A stretch of DNA of 64,000 nt from Watersipora subatra (lineage: Eukaryota; Bryozoa; Gymnolaemata; Cheilostomatida; Watersiporidae), in assembly GCF_963576615.1 (NCBI RefSeq), contig NC_088714.1:26346558-26410557 (forward strand), read 5' to 3'. The notes under the pieces are model-generated. The model had not been told where the DNA came from. It saw only the letters and a list, made by a program, of their open reading frames with translations, and made no database searches. Position 1 is the stretch's first letter. Each line of letters begins with the position of its first letter. The position numbers and the translations under genes are program-made. Of this stretch, positions 25,501 through 34,510 are shown piece after piece.

Positions 25501-27598
25501 TCGGTGCGAGAGAGACTAGATACACTAAGCGTTTGTGACGCTACGTAACTTAAGATTAATTTTGAATTTAACTTGAAGGTTGACTGGCGACAAAATTTAC
25601 ATTACAGTTATTTGGTATCAAAAGAATCACCATGTCTTACTCTGTTGTGTTGTAGATTCAAAATATGTAGAAATGTGATTAAAAGCTCACAAACGAACAG
25701 TTATGAAAAACGGCCGTAGGTTGGAATCTCTTTATTTTGATGACATATTCAACTCGGCGTGGTTATTGTTTTGACATGTGATGTTATTACATGAAATGAA
25801 AGGCCAATAAAAGGCTCAATATAACACTTCTTGTAGTACTAGTTTATGACAAACACTTCGGGTTCTACCGGAAAGCCCTTATCAAATATAGGGGCTCACT
25901 ACTGGACAGTTTCGTTTCAGCCGTGGTCTAATCATCTAGTCATAATCTGATCATGTAACCCATATCTTCCGCCAAATGGCGTGAACAACTTCTACAGCAT
26001 TTTTTGACCATCACAGGTGACCAACAGGCTTGTTATGTTTATCAGAGGATAATATGCACACCCTCGAGCTAAGGTTAAAAAGTTAAACTAATTTTAAGGC
26101 TAGGTTTTGAGATATCAGTGCTCAAAGTGACAGCATTACAACGATAATGAAATATATGCATAAGGACAATAGACATGGTTTTATTGAGTGCGTGAAGTAT
26201 ATTTGTGAAAATATTTTGACAAATGATGTTGCATGAATGTGTAAACAGAAGCACATCGTGTTCAACTACGTCACATTTGAGCCGTTTTGAGAAGGTTTCC
26301 AACCTATGGCGTTTTCCTGATGGCTGCGATTAACTGTTCGTTTTTGAGCTTTTATTGAGATTTTAATACCATTTCCACATATTTCGTACATACAACATAA
26401 CAGAGTACGACATGGTGAACCTTCTGACACCAAATAACTGTAATGTGAATTTTGTTGCAAGTCAACCTTTAAGTGAATCTAGCTTACTAAACACACTTAA
26501 AGACACTGTATTTAATCTTTTGCTAAATTTCTTGCTAAAATTGCTAAGATTGCTAAATTTAACTTCAGTTTTGTCATCCCCTTGCTTTTTTGTTATCTGT
26601 TTCTGGTTTGCCACTTTGTGCCTCGCTTTCACTATAACTTGTAGTCGACCGTTTTGAAATTTTATCAAACTGAGTCGATGAGAAAGATGGTCAATCCTGC
26701 TCTCAAAGTGTCCTCTTGCATATTTGGCCATCGCGAACCAGCTTGTATGCTTGTATCTCGAAGGTTTCTCGTAACTGAAGGAAGAACCTTGCTCGAAAGT
26801 CAGTTCATATTTCGATTTTCTCGTATGTTGGGCACTCATATGTCATGGTATGGCTGTACGCTGTTGAGAATGGAGTATTGAGTAGATCCAAGTTCTAAGC
26901 TCCATTATGTAGACAACTAACTCTCTCTCAAACAATTGTATAACAAGATCAAAGTAGACCTATTCTTCTAAGCAGATGCCACGTACATCAGGTCCTTGAT
27001 TTTTCCAGACAATTGTTTAGATTATGCGTTAGATTAATATTTTGATTGAATTGGTTTTAGTTATTTCTCTGGTTAGCACTTGTTATGAGAGTTTATTATT
27101 ATAGTTTAAATTATCAACATTATCAAATTAAAAAGCGTTGCTTGCTAACATATCAATCAATAGCAAAGCCACTCTAAATATCTTGAAGTATAGAAATGCA
27201 AAAAATTGATTTAATAGCTTGATTCTTCTACTAACTAAACGCCACTGCGAATCAGGTCTTGTGTTTAAATTTCCAAAAAAAAGGTACTGTATGATTAGCA
27301 AATATTGTCGTATTAAATTATTTCGGTATATATATTTTTTTGCATTTCACTTGGACCTCCAATGTCACACCTACATCACTGTTATACTTGTCTTTTTCTT
27401 ACAGCTGTATTGAAGGAGGAGGTGCGTAGGTTGGACCGCAGCCAGTCAAGGGAAGGCATCAATCTGGAGTACCTAAAGAACATAGTCTATAAGTATATGA
27501 CAGCGAGTGAACCGGTTGGGAAGCAAGCTATATTCAACGCTATCGCCACCATTCTTCATTTTAGTCCACAGGAGAAAAAGCTAGCTTCTAGCAAATGA
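10532..27598 (+). CDS. GRIP-domain golgin GCC1 (GCC88), 11 exons
   Basis: Exons: 10532-10613, 10697-10845, 12611-12721, 14422-14511, 16138-16266, 17751-18300, 18404-18537, 21495-21662, 21925-22104, 22749-22944, 27405-27598. All introns are GT-AG; the join is 1983 nt, 660 codons plus TGA, with no internal stop. Residues 8-50 (LLKTIENQQEKLHKYETK, then AAYKSQVKENETL) match the conserved GCC1 N-terminus. Residues 80-590 are mostly charged coiled coil with family blocks EQTDHASMLRELNK in exon 5, QLKEEFERYKLRAQ at 393-406 and QHRDRTILLLAEKDKELD in exon 9. The C-terminal GRIP domain (about 609-655) has LEYLKNIVYKYM with Tyr619 at the position that contacts ARL1-GTP. Known role: peripheral trans-Golgi tether for endosome-to-TGN carriers. 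Human GCC1 is 775 aa; this one has a shorter acidic linker. The exon 4 acceptor has a weak pyrimidine tract. Confidence 0.93.
11122..11272. repeat. 23-bp palindromic minisatellite in GCC1 intron 2
   Basis: Seven units, period 23 bp, starting at about 11124, 11147, 11170, 11193, 11216, 11239 and 11262. Each unit holds the inverted repeat gagatg-ctg-catctc and then ggttat. Units differ by single bases (catttc, gatact). It directly abuts the fold-back element that starts near 11280. Confidence 0.9.
11280..12107. mobile_element. Fold-back element in GCC1 intron 2
   Basis: The outer arms, about 11280-11590 and 11770-12107, are long inverted copies of each other; for example gcgtgtctgatttaccca in the right arm matches the complement of 11330-11350. 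Arm identity is high but imperfect, so this is not a recent event. The centre (about 11600-11760) is unique. No open frame is present. A half copy sits in intron 7 (20988-21455). The family is non-autonomous; I cannot assign a superfamily. Confidence 0.8.
12161..12242. repeat. Short tandem repeat (ggaccatggaccactgttatac-like)
   Basis: Three to four imperfect units of about 22 bp built from ttatac and ggaccatgga words, just right of the fold-back element in GCC1 intron 2. Confidence 0.7.
12769..13210 (+). mobile_element. SINE-like repeat S1 (cccggcgttgcccg head)
   Basis: Starts actagctgtgccacccggcg, includes a tRNA-like stretch near 13075-13125 (aatgggtaaggcgtttgac as an A-box-like block, ggtccgagatcgaatc as a B-box-like block) and ends in a TATA-rich tail (agaaatatatatatagata). 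The layout matches copies at 15077, 20297, 48556-49075 (reverse) and 63895. It lies 48 bp after the exon 3 donor of GCC1. Whether it is a true SINE or the 3' end of a longer retroelement is open. Confidence 0.7.
14664..15056. mobile_element. TA-flanked element, single end (ccgtaaaacctct family)
   Basis: Preceded by TA and starting ccgtaaaacctctaattaaa, this block matches, in reverse, the right part of the element at 47066-48424 over about 390 bp (shared words: ggtggcgttcaa, gatatctatta, taacctgt). It breaks off just before SINE-like copy S2. GCC1 intron 4. Confidence 0.7.
15077..15470 (+). mobile_element. SINE-like repeat S2
   Basis: Starts actagctgtgcttttcaggg, has gttgcccgggtatta, a tRNA-like block near 15320-15380 (ggtagactggtcagactgg, ggttccgagatcaaatc) and ends agaaatatatttatatagat. 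The long TG/TACG microsatellite begins directly after its tail. Confidence 0.7.
15477..15782. repeat. Long tgtgtatgtacg microsatellite
   Basis: About 300 bp of alternating purine-pyrimidine repeats with units such as tgtgtatgtacg and tgtgtatgttcg. Six long open frames on both strands (Cys/Val/Tyr or His/Thr rich) are low-complexity artefacts. GCC1 intron 4; potential Z-DNA tract. Confidence 0.95.
16738..16843. repeat. Three-copy tandem repeat of about 35 bp
   Basis: Units read tagtagcctgtcttcctaac, tagtagcctcccatcctaat and taatagcctgtcatcctata with similar flanks. GCC1 intron 5. Older, diverged array. Confidence 0.65.
18563..19373. mobile_element. TA-flanked inverted-repeat element in GCC1 intron 7
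   Basis: Left end ccgtaaaacctctatttcag and right end (complement) ccataaaacctctatttaag form terminal inverted repeats, flanked by TA at 18561-18562 and 19374-19375. 811 bp, no transposase. Its left end lies 25 bp from the exon 7 donor. The tga stop used by short frames across the exon 7 boundary lies inside it and is irrelevant to the spliced gene. Confidence 0.8.
20115..20570 (+). mobile_element. Two SINE-like copies head to tail (S3, S4)
   Basis: S3 is a 5'-truncated copy with tRNA-like block ggttccaagtttaaatcc, the link gctatagctggacatacaga and tail ttatatatatatatagac, ending near 20296. S4 follows immediately with acccggcattgcccgggcag and the block shared with 12800-12900 (tttgccattctaactttca). 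The junction has no spacer, which suggests insertion into the tail of the first copy. Confidence 0.65.
20988..21455. mobile_element. Half copy of the fold-back element, next to GCC1 exon 8
   Basis: Matches the right half of 11280-12107 (tttctcggcgttcagcc, tttaagacacccatctct, ttgagtacaaaatcgg). A small inverted repeat pairs 20990-21023 with about 21062-21100. The left arm is missing. It ends about 40 bp before the exon 8 coding start, so the branch point and pyrimidine tract of that exon lie close to or in element-derived sequence. Confidence 0.75.
23059..24362. mobile_element. Tc1/mariner-pogo-like MITE with nested insertion
   Basis: Left end cagtagacactcctgtaaca and right end (complement) cagttgacattcctacaacg are inverted repeats flanked by TA (23057-23058, 24363-24364). 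No transposase frame. A second element with TTAA borders sits inside at 23378-23886. A gacagacagac string near 24026 resembles the tail of the SINE-like family. GCC1 intron 10. Confidence 0.75.
23378..23886. mobile_element. piggyBac-like non-autonomous element (TTAA borders)
   Basis: Both borders carry TTAA (23374-23377 and 23887-23890). Terminal inverted repeats are ctctttcgctaccgca on the left and its complement (one mismatch) on the right. 509 bp with no transposase. The right part holds two copies of a small palindrome, aagccgatacatcggctta and aagccgatacatcagctt. The TTAA target site is the piggyBac hallmark. Confidence 0.75.
24365..27404. other. Remainder of GCC1 intron 10
   Basis: No exon or known gene found. 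A 125-codon frame on the minus strand (26462-26839) and short frames opposite it lack known motifs. The word caacatacgag occurs in plus orientation at 25201 and in minus orientation near 26826, hinting at another eroded inverted-repeat element, not proven. Confidence 0.35.
27405..27598 (+). CDS. Last exon of GCC1: GRIP domain
   Basis: The acceptor tttcttacag is strong. The exon completes a split Ala codon and encodes residues 597-660, including SQSREGINLEYLKNIVYKYM and the helix ending ILHFSPQEKK, the two most conserved parts of the GRIP dimer of GCC1. It lies 4.46 kb from exon 10; that intron holds the nested transposons. A ten-residue tail follows the last helix, shorter than in vertebrates. 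Confidence 0.93.
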
Positions 27599-28312
27599 AC
27601 AATTTTTACTATTTCATACATCTTTTCAACCAGCTTGTCACATTCCATCTGTCATAATCGATTAGCTTTCCATTCAGTTCTCTGTGAGCGTTCTTGGTGA
27701 CTAGTCTCCGAGATCTTATGAACACTGCGTCTGGCGAGACTGAATTGAGTTCATCTGTCAATCAGACACACCATCTCTATACGACTAGCTTACTCCGTGT
27801 TAGAAAATTAGTGATTATGACCAGAGATCATGTTTTATATGTGCTACCACGGCCTTTTAGGGAACTATGTAAAGGCTATTTTTCTGTTGATTTATGTGTG
27901 TCGTGTATTTATTTCTCTGCACTTTTCAAATTTACTATTTTTGTTTAATGTTTGCATTAATTAAGCCAGCCAGAAGAGCCCTTATATCCTGCTCATTGAA
28001 GAGAGCATTGGCGTAATTTCTTCTATGCAACTAGACATTGAGTCATGTTTCTCAAACTTGTCAGCCTAGCACAGACCTAGCACAAATCTCTGCGCAAATC
28101 GCATAGTTTTGTGCTAGGTCTGTGTTCAGTCAAATCAAATGACATCTATGTTTTATATATCTAGTTCTCCAACCATTTTTAATAGTGTATAATATATATT
28201 ATATAATTAAAAAAAACTTAACTACTCGTGGGAAATATAAATATACAATTCATTCACACAGCTTTCTGTCGCTAGTTGTATCTTGTATGGTAATCTGTAC
28301 ACTTGAAGTCTC

Positions 28313-28318
28313 AATAAA
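28313..28318 (+). terminator. Candidate polyadenylation signal of GCC1
   Basis: AATAAA lies about 715 bp after the stop codon, with T/G-rich sequence following. It is the first clear hexamer I see in the 3' region. Without transcript data, another site could be used. Confidence 0.4.
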
Positions 28319-28444
28319 TGTAGCAGTTAGTTATAGCAGTTAGTTATCTTGAATCACGAACAGGTAAAATTTGTTACTAGATTAGCAGTGCATATGGACT
28401 GTTCAAACAGTTTGCACAGGCATTTACACACAAGTAGATAAGAA

Positions 28445-28900
28445 TTTGCACTGCCAAAGCCAGTAGTACTGCCTTTGACAAGCTTCAGCAGAGACTGGAA
28501 GAACAAACATGTCTCAGTCAGGGTGAAGTGTAAAGTATATCGAGCAGTGGTTCTATCAACCCTCTTATATGTCGCAGAAACCTGGATGATTTATCAAGCT
28601 CATATAAAAAAACTGCATTGATGAGCCACTTGAGAGATATGAACATCAAGTGACAAAACAAGATGACAAATGTAGAAATCTCAACGCGCAGGCCTATCAT
28701 CATTAGCTGACATCCTTATTGAAAAAAGTCTGAGATTGTTGGGCCATGTACACAGAATGGAGCCAGATCGACTGCTACTATTATACTCACGACTATGTGA
28801 TGGTGAGAGAAATCATAAAGATGTATGTAGCTAAAAGAAATTTTAAATTGAGTATGAATACAAACTCATGGCAGAAAACTACTTGTAATCGAGCTGATTG
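28445..28900 (+). pseudogene. Non-LTR retrotransposon relic, C-terminal RT region
   Basis: Conceptual translation, with frame breaks, gives SKASSTAFDKLQQRL, then VKCKVYRAVVLSTLLYVAET, then HIKKLH and LRLLGHVHRMEPDRL, followed by a worn NSWQKTTCNRADW-like end. This order is characteristic of the region after the RT catalytic core in many animal LINEs. Stops and shifts break it and nothing of the 5' part remains. It sits between GCC1 and the receptor array. Confidence 0.75.
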
Positions 28901-29210
28901 GTGATCTGCTATCATATATAATCCACAACCATAGACAGTCTTAGTCATCTTAAGAACACCGCAAGAGAGAAAGATAAGAATTTAATGAAATATATTTCAT
29001 TAAATCATCAAATTTCATCATGTTGGTGTGAGCATCTACATTCACTACATATGTGCATTCTCGTGTGTTTTGGTGTGAATCAAAATTCTGTCATGAAAGG
29101 CAGCGTGATTTATTTGATCGATATATTGTAATTCAAAACTCTAAAATATTTACAAAGTGTATGTAGTTGAAAACAAGTCAATGTGTATCAGTGTTGGGAG
29201 AATAATGCCC
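28901..29210. other. Spacer before the receptor array
   Basis: AT-rich sequence with no gene seen. Similarity to the tandem units begins at about 29210 (tcagcactgaatattatctg region, compare 40370 and 58090). Confidence 0.4.
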
Positions 29211-29807
29211 ATTTTAGTTCTTGTCAGCACTGAATATTATCTGATTATGAAACAATAGATAATCAGAGAGAATCTCAGTACTCAAAACTTGCAAAGATCA
29301 GACTTCCCAAGAGCATCCTGCTTTACTAGTCAACTACTGCATTGGCTCAACACAGGATTGTTCTAAAATTTTTAATCTTTCGGTTAGAATTTAGCGGAAC
29401 AGTTGAGGGTCTACAGAAATCAATTGAATGTCAGACAGACATAAATAGGAGCCTTTGGCCAGCCAAAATCACGCAATATAGCATTGCCAGCCACATGAAC
29501 CTGAACATATGGGTGTATTGCTTGACCAGTGATATCCACTCTCCATTGTTCAGAGATTATGTACTGAGCAGATCAAAGAACTGAGTGAGAGACAAATCCA
29601 ATCACTAAGTGACATTTCTACTCACCCCACCACATCTCCTTCTCCGTACATATTCTCTCTATTGTTAAGTCTATTGTTATGTTCTATGGAATTAAATGAC
29701 TCACGATCATAAATTGTAACTTTCTTCAAATCATATTTGCCGAACGCTCAATCTCTCCAGCAATTGGTTAATACCACTTTTACTCAATCTCTGCAGCTCC
29801 GCAAAGC

Positions 29808-29815
29808 TATAAAAG
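29808..29815 (+). promoter_or_regulatory. TATA box, receptor gene 1
   Basis: TATAAAAG lies 76 bp before the start codon, with an initiator-like tccatacc about 15 bp further on. The box is present at the same place in units 2 and 3. Confidence 0.65.
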
Positions 29816-29883
29816 TAAAACTCGGTCCATACCAACTTTAGAACGATACTCACGTACTACCTCTCTATACATTCCGTTTCACT

Positions 29884-32800
29884 ATGGCTGATTCCGATCT
29901 TGTTTGTAAAGTGTGTGGTGACCGCGCCACAGGTATTCACTATGGAGTGCGCAGCTGTCATGGTTGTAGGGCCTTCTTTAAGAGAAGTGTTCGGAGTGAG
30001 ACACCATATGTTTGCAAGGTCAGTTATTATTTATTTAATTAAATTTTTGCTTTTTATTCTCAAAATCAATGCATCAGTCAAGCCATTGCCAAAGGGCAGA
30101 TTTCAATGTAATGGCAATCGTTTCAAATTTTTCTGTGAGAGTTTCAATTCTGAGTCAAATACATTTTTGAAGCCTGCTACCATCTTTTAATTTTTAATCT
30201 CTAAATTCAGTTTTACCCTATCACTCCATATATTCCACTCCTAAAACTTCTCACATCTTTGCATATATTTCGTTTGTTTGGGGTGAAAGTTTACACAGAT
30301 TATGGCACGATATGAAATTACAAAGTTGGAAGTTTGGCTATGCATTGATTTTAAATTGACTGACATTTTTTACTGTTTGAAGTGAGCAACTATATGTTTG
30401 CAAGTTAATACTTCTGTAACTCAACTTTTCACTTTTAACAACTATGCGGCAGTATAACTGTGGCCAAAGGGTGGATTGGAATTCAATTGCGCTTCTTTTC
30501 AACTTTTTTTATCGGTGTTTCAATTCGAACTCAAATTCAGTTTTAAAGCATGCTACCATTTTTCTCTTTTACCAAAATTTAACTCCAGTTTCTGCCCATC
30601 ACTCTTAAAATTCTCACATATCTCCATATATTTAACGTGCCTGGGGTGACAGCCTACACAGATTATAGCACAATGTAAAAGTTGAATGTTGGAGGTTTAA
30701 ATTAGAGTTCATCTTCTGATATCTTTACTGTGGATCATGACTAATGTTGTTCAGTCATCTTTGCTATGGCTTATTGTTTTATCTTCCCAGCAAGTGACCA
30801 ATAACACCGAGATCTTTAACTTCGGTTGTTTCTCAACTATATTGGAAGTTTGACAGAAATTAGTGAAAAAATGAGCTAAAAGCATTGTGTATTTGTCGCC
30901 TGTGCAAGTAATACTCTACATATATTCAAAAAGTTTGTATGTTAAGTTCTTAGCAAACAATCTGCATTACAAAATGCTGTAAAGTTTTTTTAAAGATATT
31001 GAAACAAATTTCAAGATGATCTTGGCATTCCTCCAAGGGTATAGCATTTGATAATTTACCAACATAAAATAGTTAGTGATATAAATTACATGATCATCAA
31101 AATATTTGAACTAATGAATAGAAGTAAATAAAATATTGGTCATGAAGATATATTTATAAAATTGGATGGCCTTAACTTTTACAGGCTTGATGAAAAATGT
31201 TACAGCTATCTTACTAGTGAGTAATTCTATGTTTTAGACAACTTTGAGTAAAGTACGCTTGATACGGAAAACTGTTTAGTAATATTTTATATTAGTATAA
31301 CTTAGCTCATATAGACAAACAAACTATTTTTTAGGGAACGAGGAACTGCGTGGTTGACATGGCCAGGAGAAACCTGTGCAAATATTGCCGATTTGAAAAA
31401 TGTAAAAGTTTAAATATGAATCAGGAAGGTGAGTTGTTCCTTTGATATAACATTTAGGGTTAAAAACTGTCAGTGGTGTAGCATGTACTGAGAGGGTCAT
31501 CTGCTCAGTCATGCTAATTTTTAACTGTTTGTAGAGCTTATTAGGCTCCGTTGACAGAATATTGCATTTAGTTGCTAAATGTTCTGTTATTGGCTGCATT
31601 TGTTTATCATTTTTCTAACTGTGTATAAACTGTTTTTACAGCTGTTAGACCTGCCAGACAAGATTCTTCAGAGCAAACTAGTCACTCTTCCAGCTCTGAA
31701 GGCCAAATTTCACAACTGTCAAGTTCGAACAACTCCGAAAACTCGACATTCTGGATGAGGTAAGATTAGATTATTTATAGATGGACTTAGTTGGAATCTC
31801 TGGCAGGCTTGAAAAAACGTTCAGAGGGAGTATGTGATGAGTTGTGTTTATACAGAGTGTACAAGTTTGTCTGTAGAGTGATGAGTCTGTATAAAGGAGA
31901 GAAAAGCATGTGAGAGATGATAATATACACACGGATGGTTTTTGTCTGACTCTGGGTAGAGATTGATAGAGCTATGCAGAAAGAGATGAGACAATCAATG
32001 AATTTGAAGGCATATATCTGTTTGTTTGTAGCCTCTTACATGCAAACATCAGCTGGATCAAACAGATACCAGCTATAAACACCCTGAGCTCTAGAGACAA
32101 AGTGATTCTGGTGGAGAGATCATGGTGTCCAATTATGACCATAGCTGTGGCGCAGATGTCTCTCTCTTTTGACGTCGGTGAGTACATAGAAATGTTGAGT
32201 GAAGTGTAAGCTGGTTGCTCAAACACCTTGCATTCTCAAGGAGGGCGAAGTTATAGAAGGTTACTCGGTGTTGCAGAGCATTGCGTTTTGTTCAGATTTG
32301 TTAGTATAATACTACTCGCTGTAGATATCATCATGAACAGCTACACACCCTTGGACGAGAATGACAGGAGGGCTGTATTATCAGAGCTGAGAAGAATGAG
32401 CCAATGCGTGAACTCCTTAAGGGAACTCAGTCTTGGTTTACACGGATATGCTGCTATAAAATCTCTATGTCTATTTACATCAGGTACGTTAGACAAAAGT
32501 TATTAAGTTTTCCAACGAGTTGTTTAAGGAGAAGATAATTAGGAAAAGCAACTATGTGAAGTGAGGCATTCAATGGATTCAATAGGAACATAAAATAATT
32601 CAAGAAAAACCTTTGTGGCATGTAGCGCATCTAGACAGTTTTCATGAAGTTTCAAATTGAAAATCAGTTAAATAATTGATATTTGTTTGTAAACAAAAAC
32701 ATCCATTGGTGAACTATTTTCAGAAAACAATATTTAAGGAGTGGATCACCATTGTTCAGTTGTTACGCATTGTTTGCTAATAGTTTCTATGAGAATTTAC

Positions 32801-33074
32801 AAAAGAACCTCCTTAAGTTCCATGCAAGTTTATGCTGCTTCTTCTAATAGGTACAGCAGAGCTTGAAGGACACCAAATGATCGCCAACCTTACTCATATG
32901 GCCAGAGAAATGGTGTTAGAAAACATCGACCAGCTTACAGCTAATCGTTGCCTGGAACTACTTCCTAATATCCAGTCCGTTGCTCCGGAATCGATTGAAC
33001 GACTCTTACTCAGTAACATCGATGCAGCAAAAACCGCCATTTCAGAGACATTCCTGGCAGCTCAAGAAGAGTGA
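29884..33074 (+). CDS. NR2E-like nuclear receptor, copy 1 (291 aa)
   Basis: Exons: 29884-30018, 31335-31428, 31642-31759, 32032-32177, 32325-32483, 32851-33074; GT-AG introns; 876 nt join in frame. The DNA-binding domain starts at residue 8: Cys8, 11, 25, 28 form finger 1 and Cys44, 50, 60, 63 finger 2, followed by CRFEKC and MNQEAV, as in NR2E (PNR/TLX) receptors. The P-box is CHGCRA instead of the usual CEGCKG or CDGC-type. A Ser/Gln/Asn hinge follows (77-115). The ligand domain has the signature WIKQIPAINTLSSRDKVIL (124-142) and ERSW, and ends with an AF-2-like helix ISETFLAA. It has almost no A/B domain and a short ligand domain missing recognisable helices 1-2. Expected nuclear transcription factor; ligand unknown. 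NR2E assignment is from motif resemblance only. Confidence 0.85.
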
Positions 33075-33266
33075 CTGCCACAGCCAGTGTAATAACATAG
33101 GCTCCAGGCCATCTACAACAGCCACCAAATTCTTATGCTATCTTGAGCTATAAATATTCTTCTACTTTCACATAACAATTCCGAAACATATCTGTATTAT
33201 TTTCCCATCTGTGGTTGTCAAGGACTATATTATTTAAGTCCTACTTCTAAGTGACTATAAAGAACA

Positions 33267-33272
33267 AATAAA
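33267..33272 (+). terminator. Polyadenylation signal, receptor gene 1
   Basis: AATAAA about 190 bp after the stop codon, conserved at the same place in unit 2 (44541). Confidence 0.6.
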
Positions 33273-33299
33273 TTTATACTATTGAATATGAATTAGACT

Positions 33300-34510
33300 T
33301 ATATATTCACATATTGGTGTAACTGTGACTACCCACAGTGATGCTGCTATTCCAGCAGAAGTCAAACAGCAGATATTACCAAAGACTGGCAAACTTCTTT
33401 TGATTGAGCACTGGCCATTAACACTATAAATATAATATTAAAACTTAGCAACTTTACTAATGAGCAGTGATTTTATTCAACTTGTGAATTTGATACAAAT
33501 ACACTTACATTACAAAACTGCAGACCTGCTGAACAGACTAGGATTGTACCATCAAGCATGTATTACTATAATTTTAATATAACTACAATTGGCACCAATT
33601 AAGACATCGTCCATATTGATAGGACTTGAACAAAGTAATGCCTATAATAATAATCATGAGTCATAGCGGTGTGCTGGCCAATGAGAGATCACCTACCAAA
33701 CTGCAAGTGGAATATTTCATAAGAAAACTGATTTAAGTTGAATCACTACTTGAGCAGACTTCCATCTTCCCAGATAATAAAAATGATTGTTCATTTTAGT
33801 TATGCTATTACAAAAAACTTACGTTACTTAACATTAATAAACACCTAGCCTGAGGACTTCAGCAGCTTTTCTACTAAAAGGATGTCAACTCTGCAAACAA
33901 TAATAATTTCAGTTTCCCACTCATCATTGTGAACTGAGGTCTGATAGCTTTTGCCCCTTTCTCTCATCATATTTTAGATATTCTACAATAGTTTTGATGG
34001 AAAGCGGTTAGATTTAAGACTATAATTATCTCGTATGTCTTAATTCATTTCATTATGGAATTATCTCACCTTACCCATAATCATCTATACACAGATTAGA
34101 GACAGATGACTAATTCGAGTTGAACAATCAGCTAAATGTATCTTGTGATTGCTTTTCAAGCTTCGTATAAATTATGTGCCTGTCAGACCTACATCACTCA
34201 TATCTTACTGCTACATAACACATTTGTAACACTGGTCCTTTCTGTTTAGGAATGGAAAACATTTATGATAGCAATTGTGTTGTACAAACTACTAAAATAC
34301 TGCGATGTATGTCTATTGATGAAAATAATAAAATAATGCAAACTAAGTAGTCTTCACACAACTTGTATTTCATACACATGTTCAGTGATTTGAATTTTGA
34401 AAGATTGCCTTTGGATTGGTTGAGGCCAGCTAATCATTTGGGCAAAATTGCAGGGCAAAATATGTTGGTAACTTAAAAAACTTAATAGATTTTGACTGGC
34501 TGTAGAGAGT
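33300..34510. other. Unit 1 downstream non-coding sequence
   Basis: Matches 44570-45778 of unit 2 almost throughout. No gene is recognised and the short frames differ between units, which argues against coding function. Confidence 0.5.

Noticed and set aside
26462-26839. 125-codon minus-strand frame in GCC1 intron 10
   Set aside because: No recognisable domain. It may belong to an eroded repeat, since a word in it recurs inverted at 25201, but I could not define element ends.
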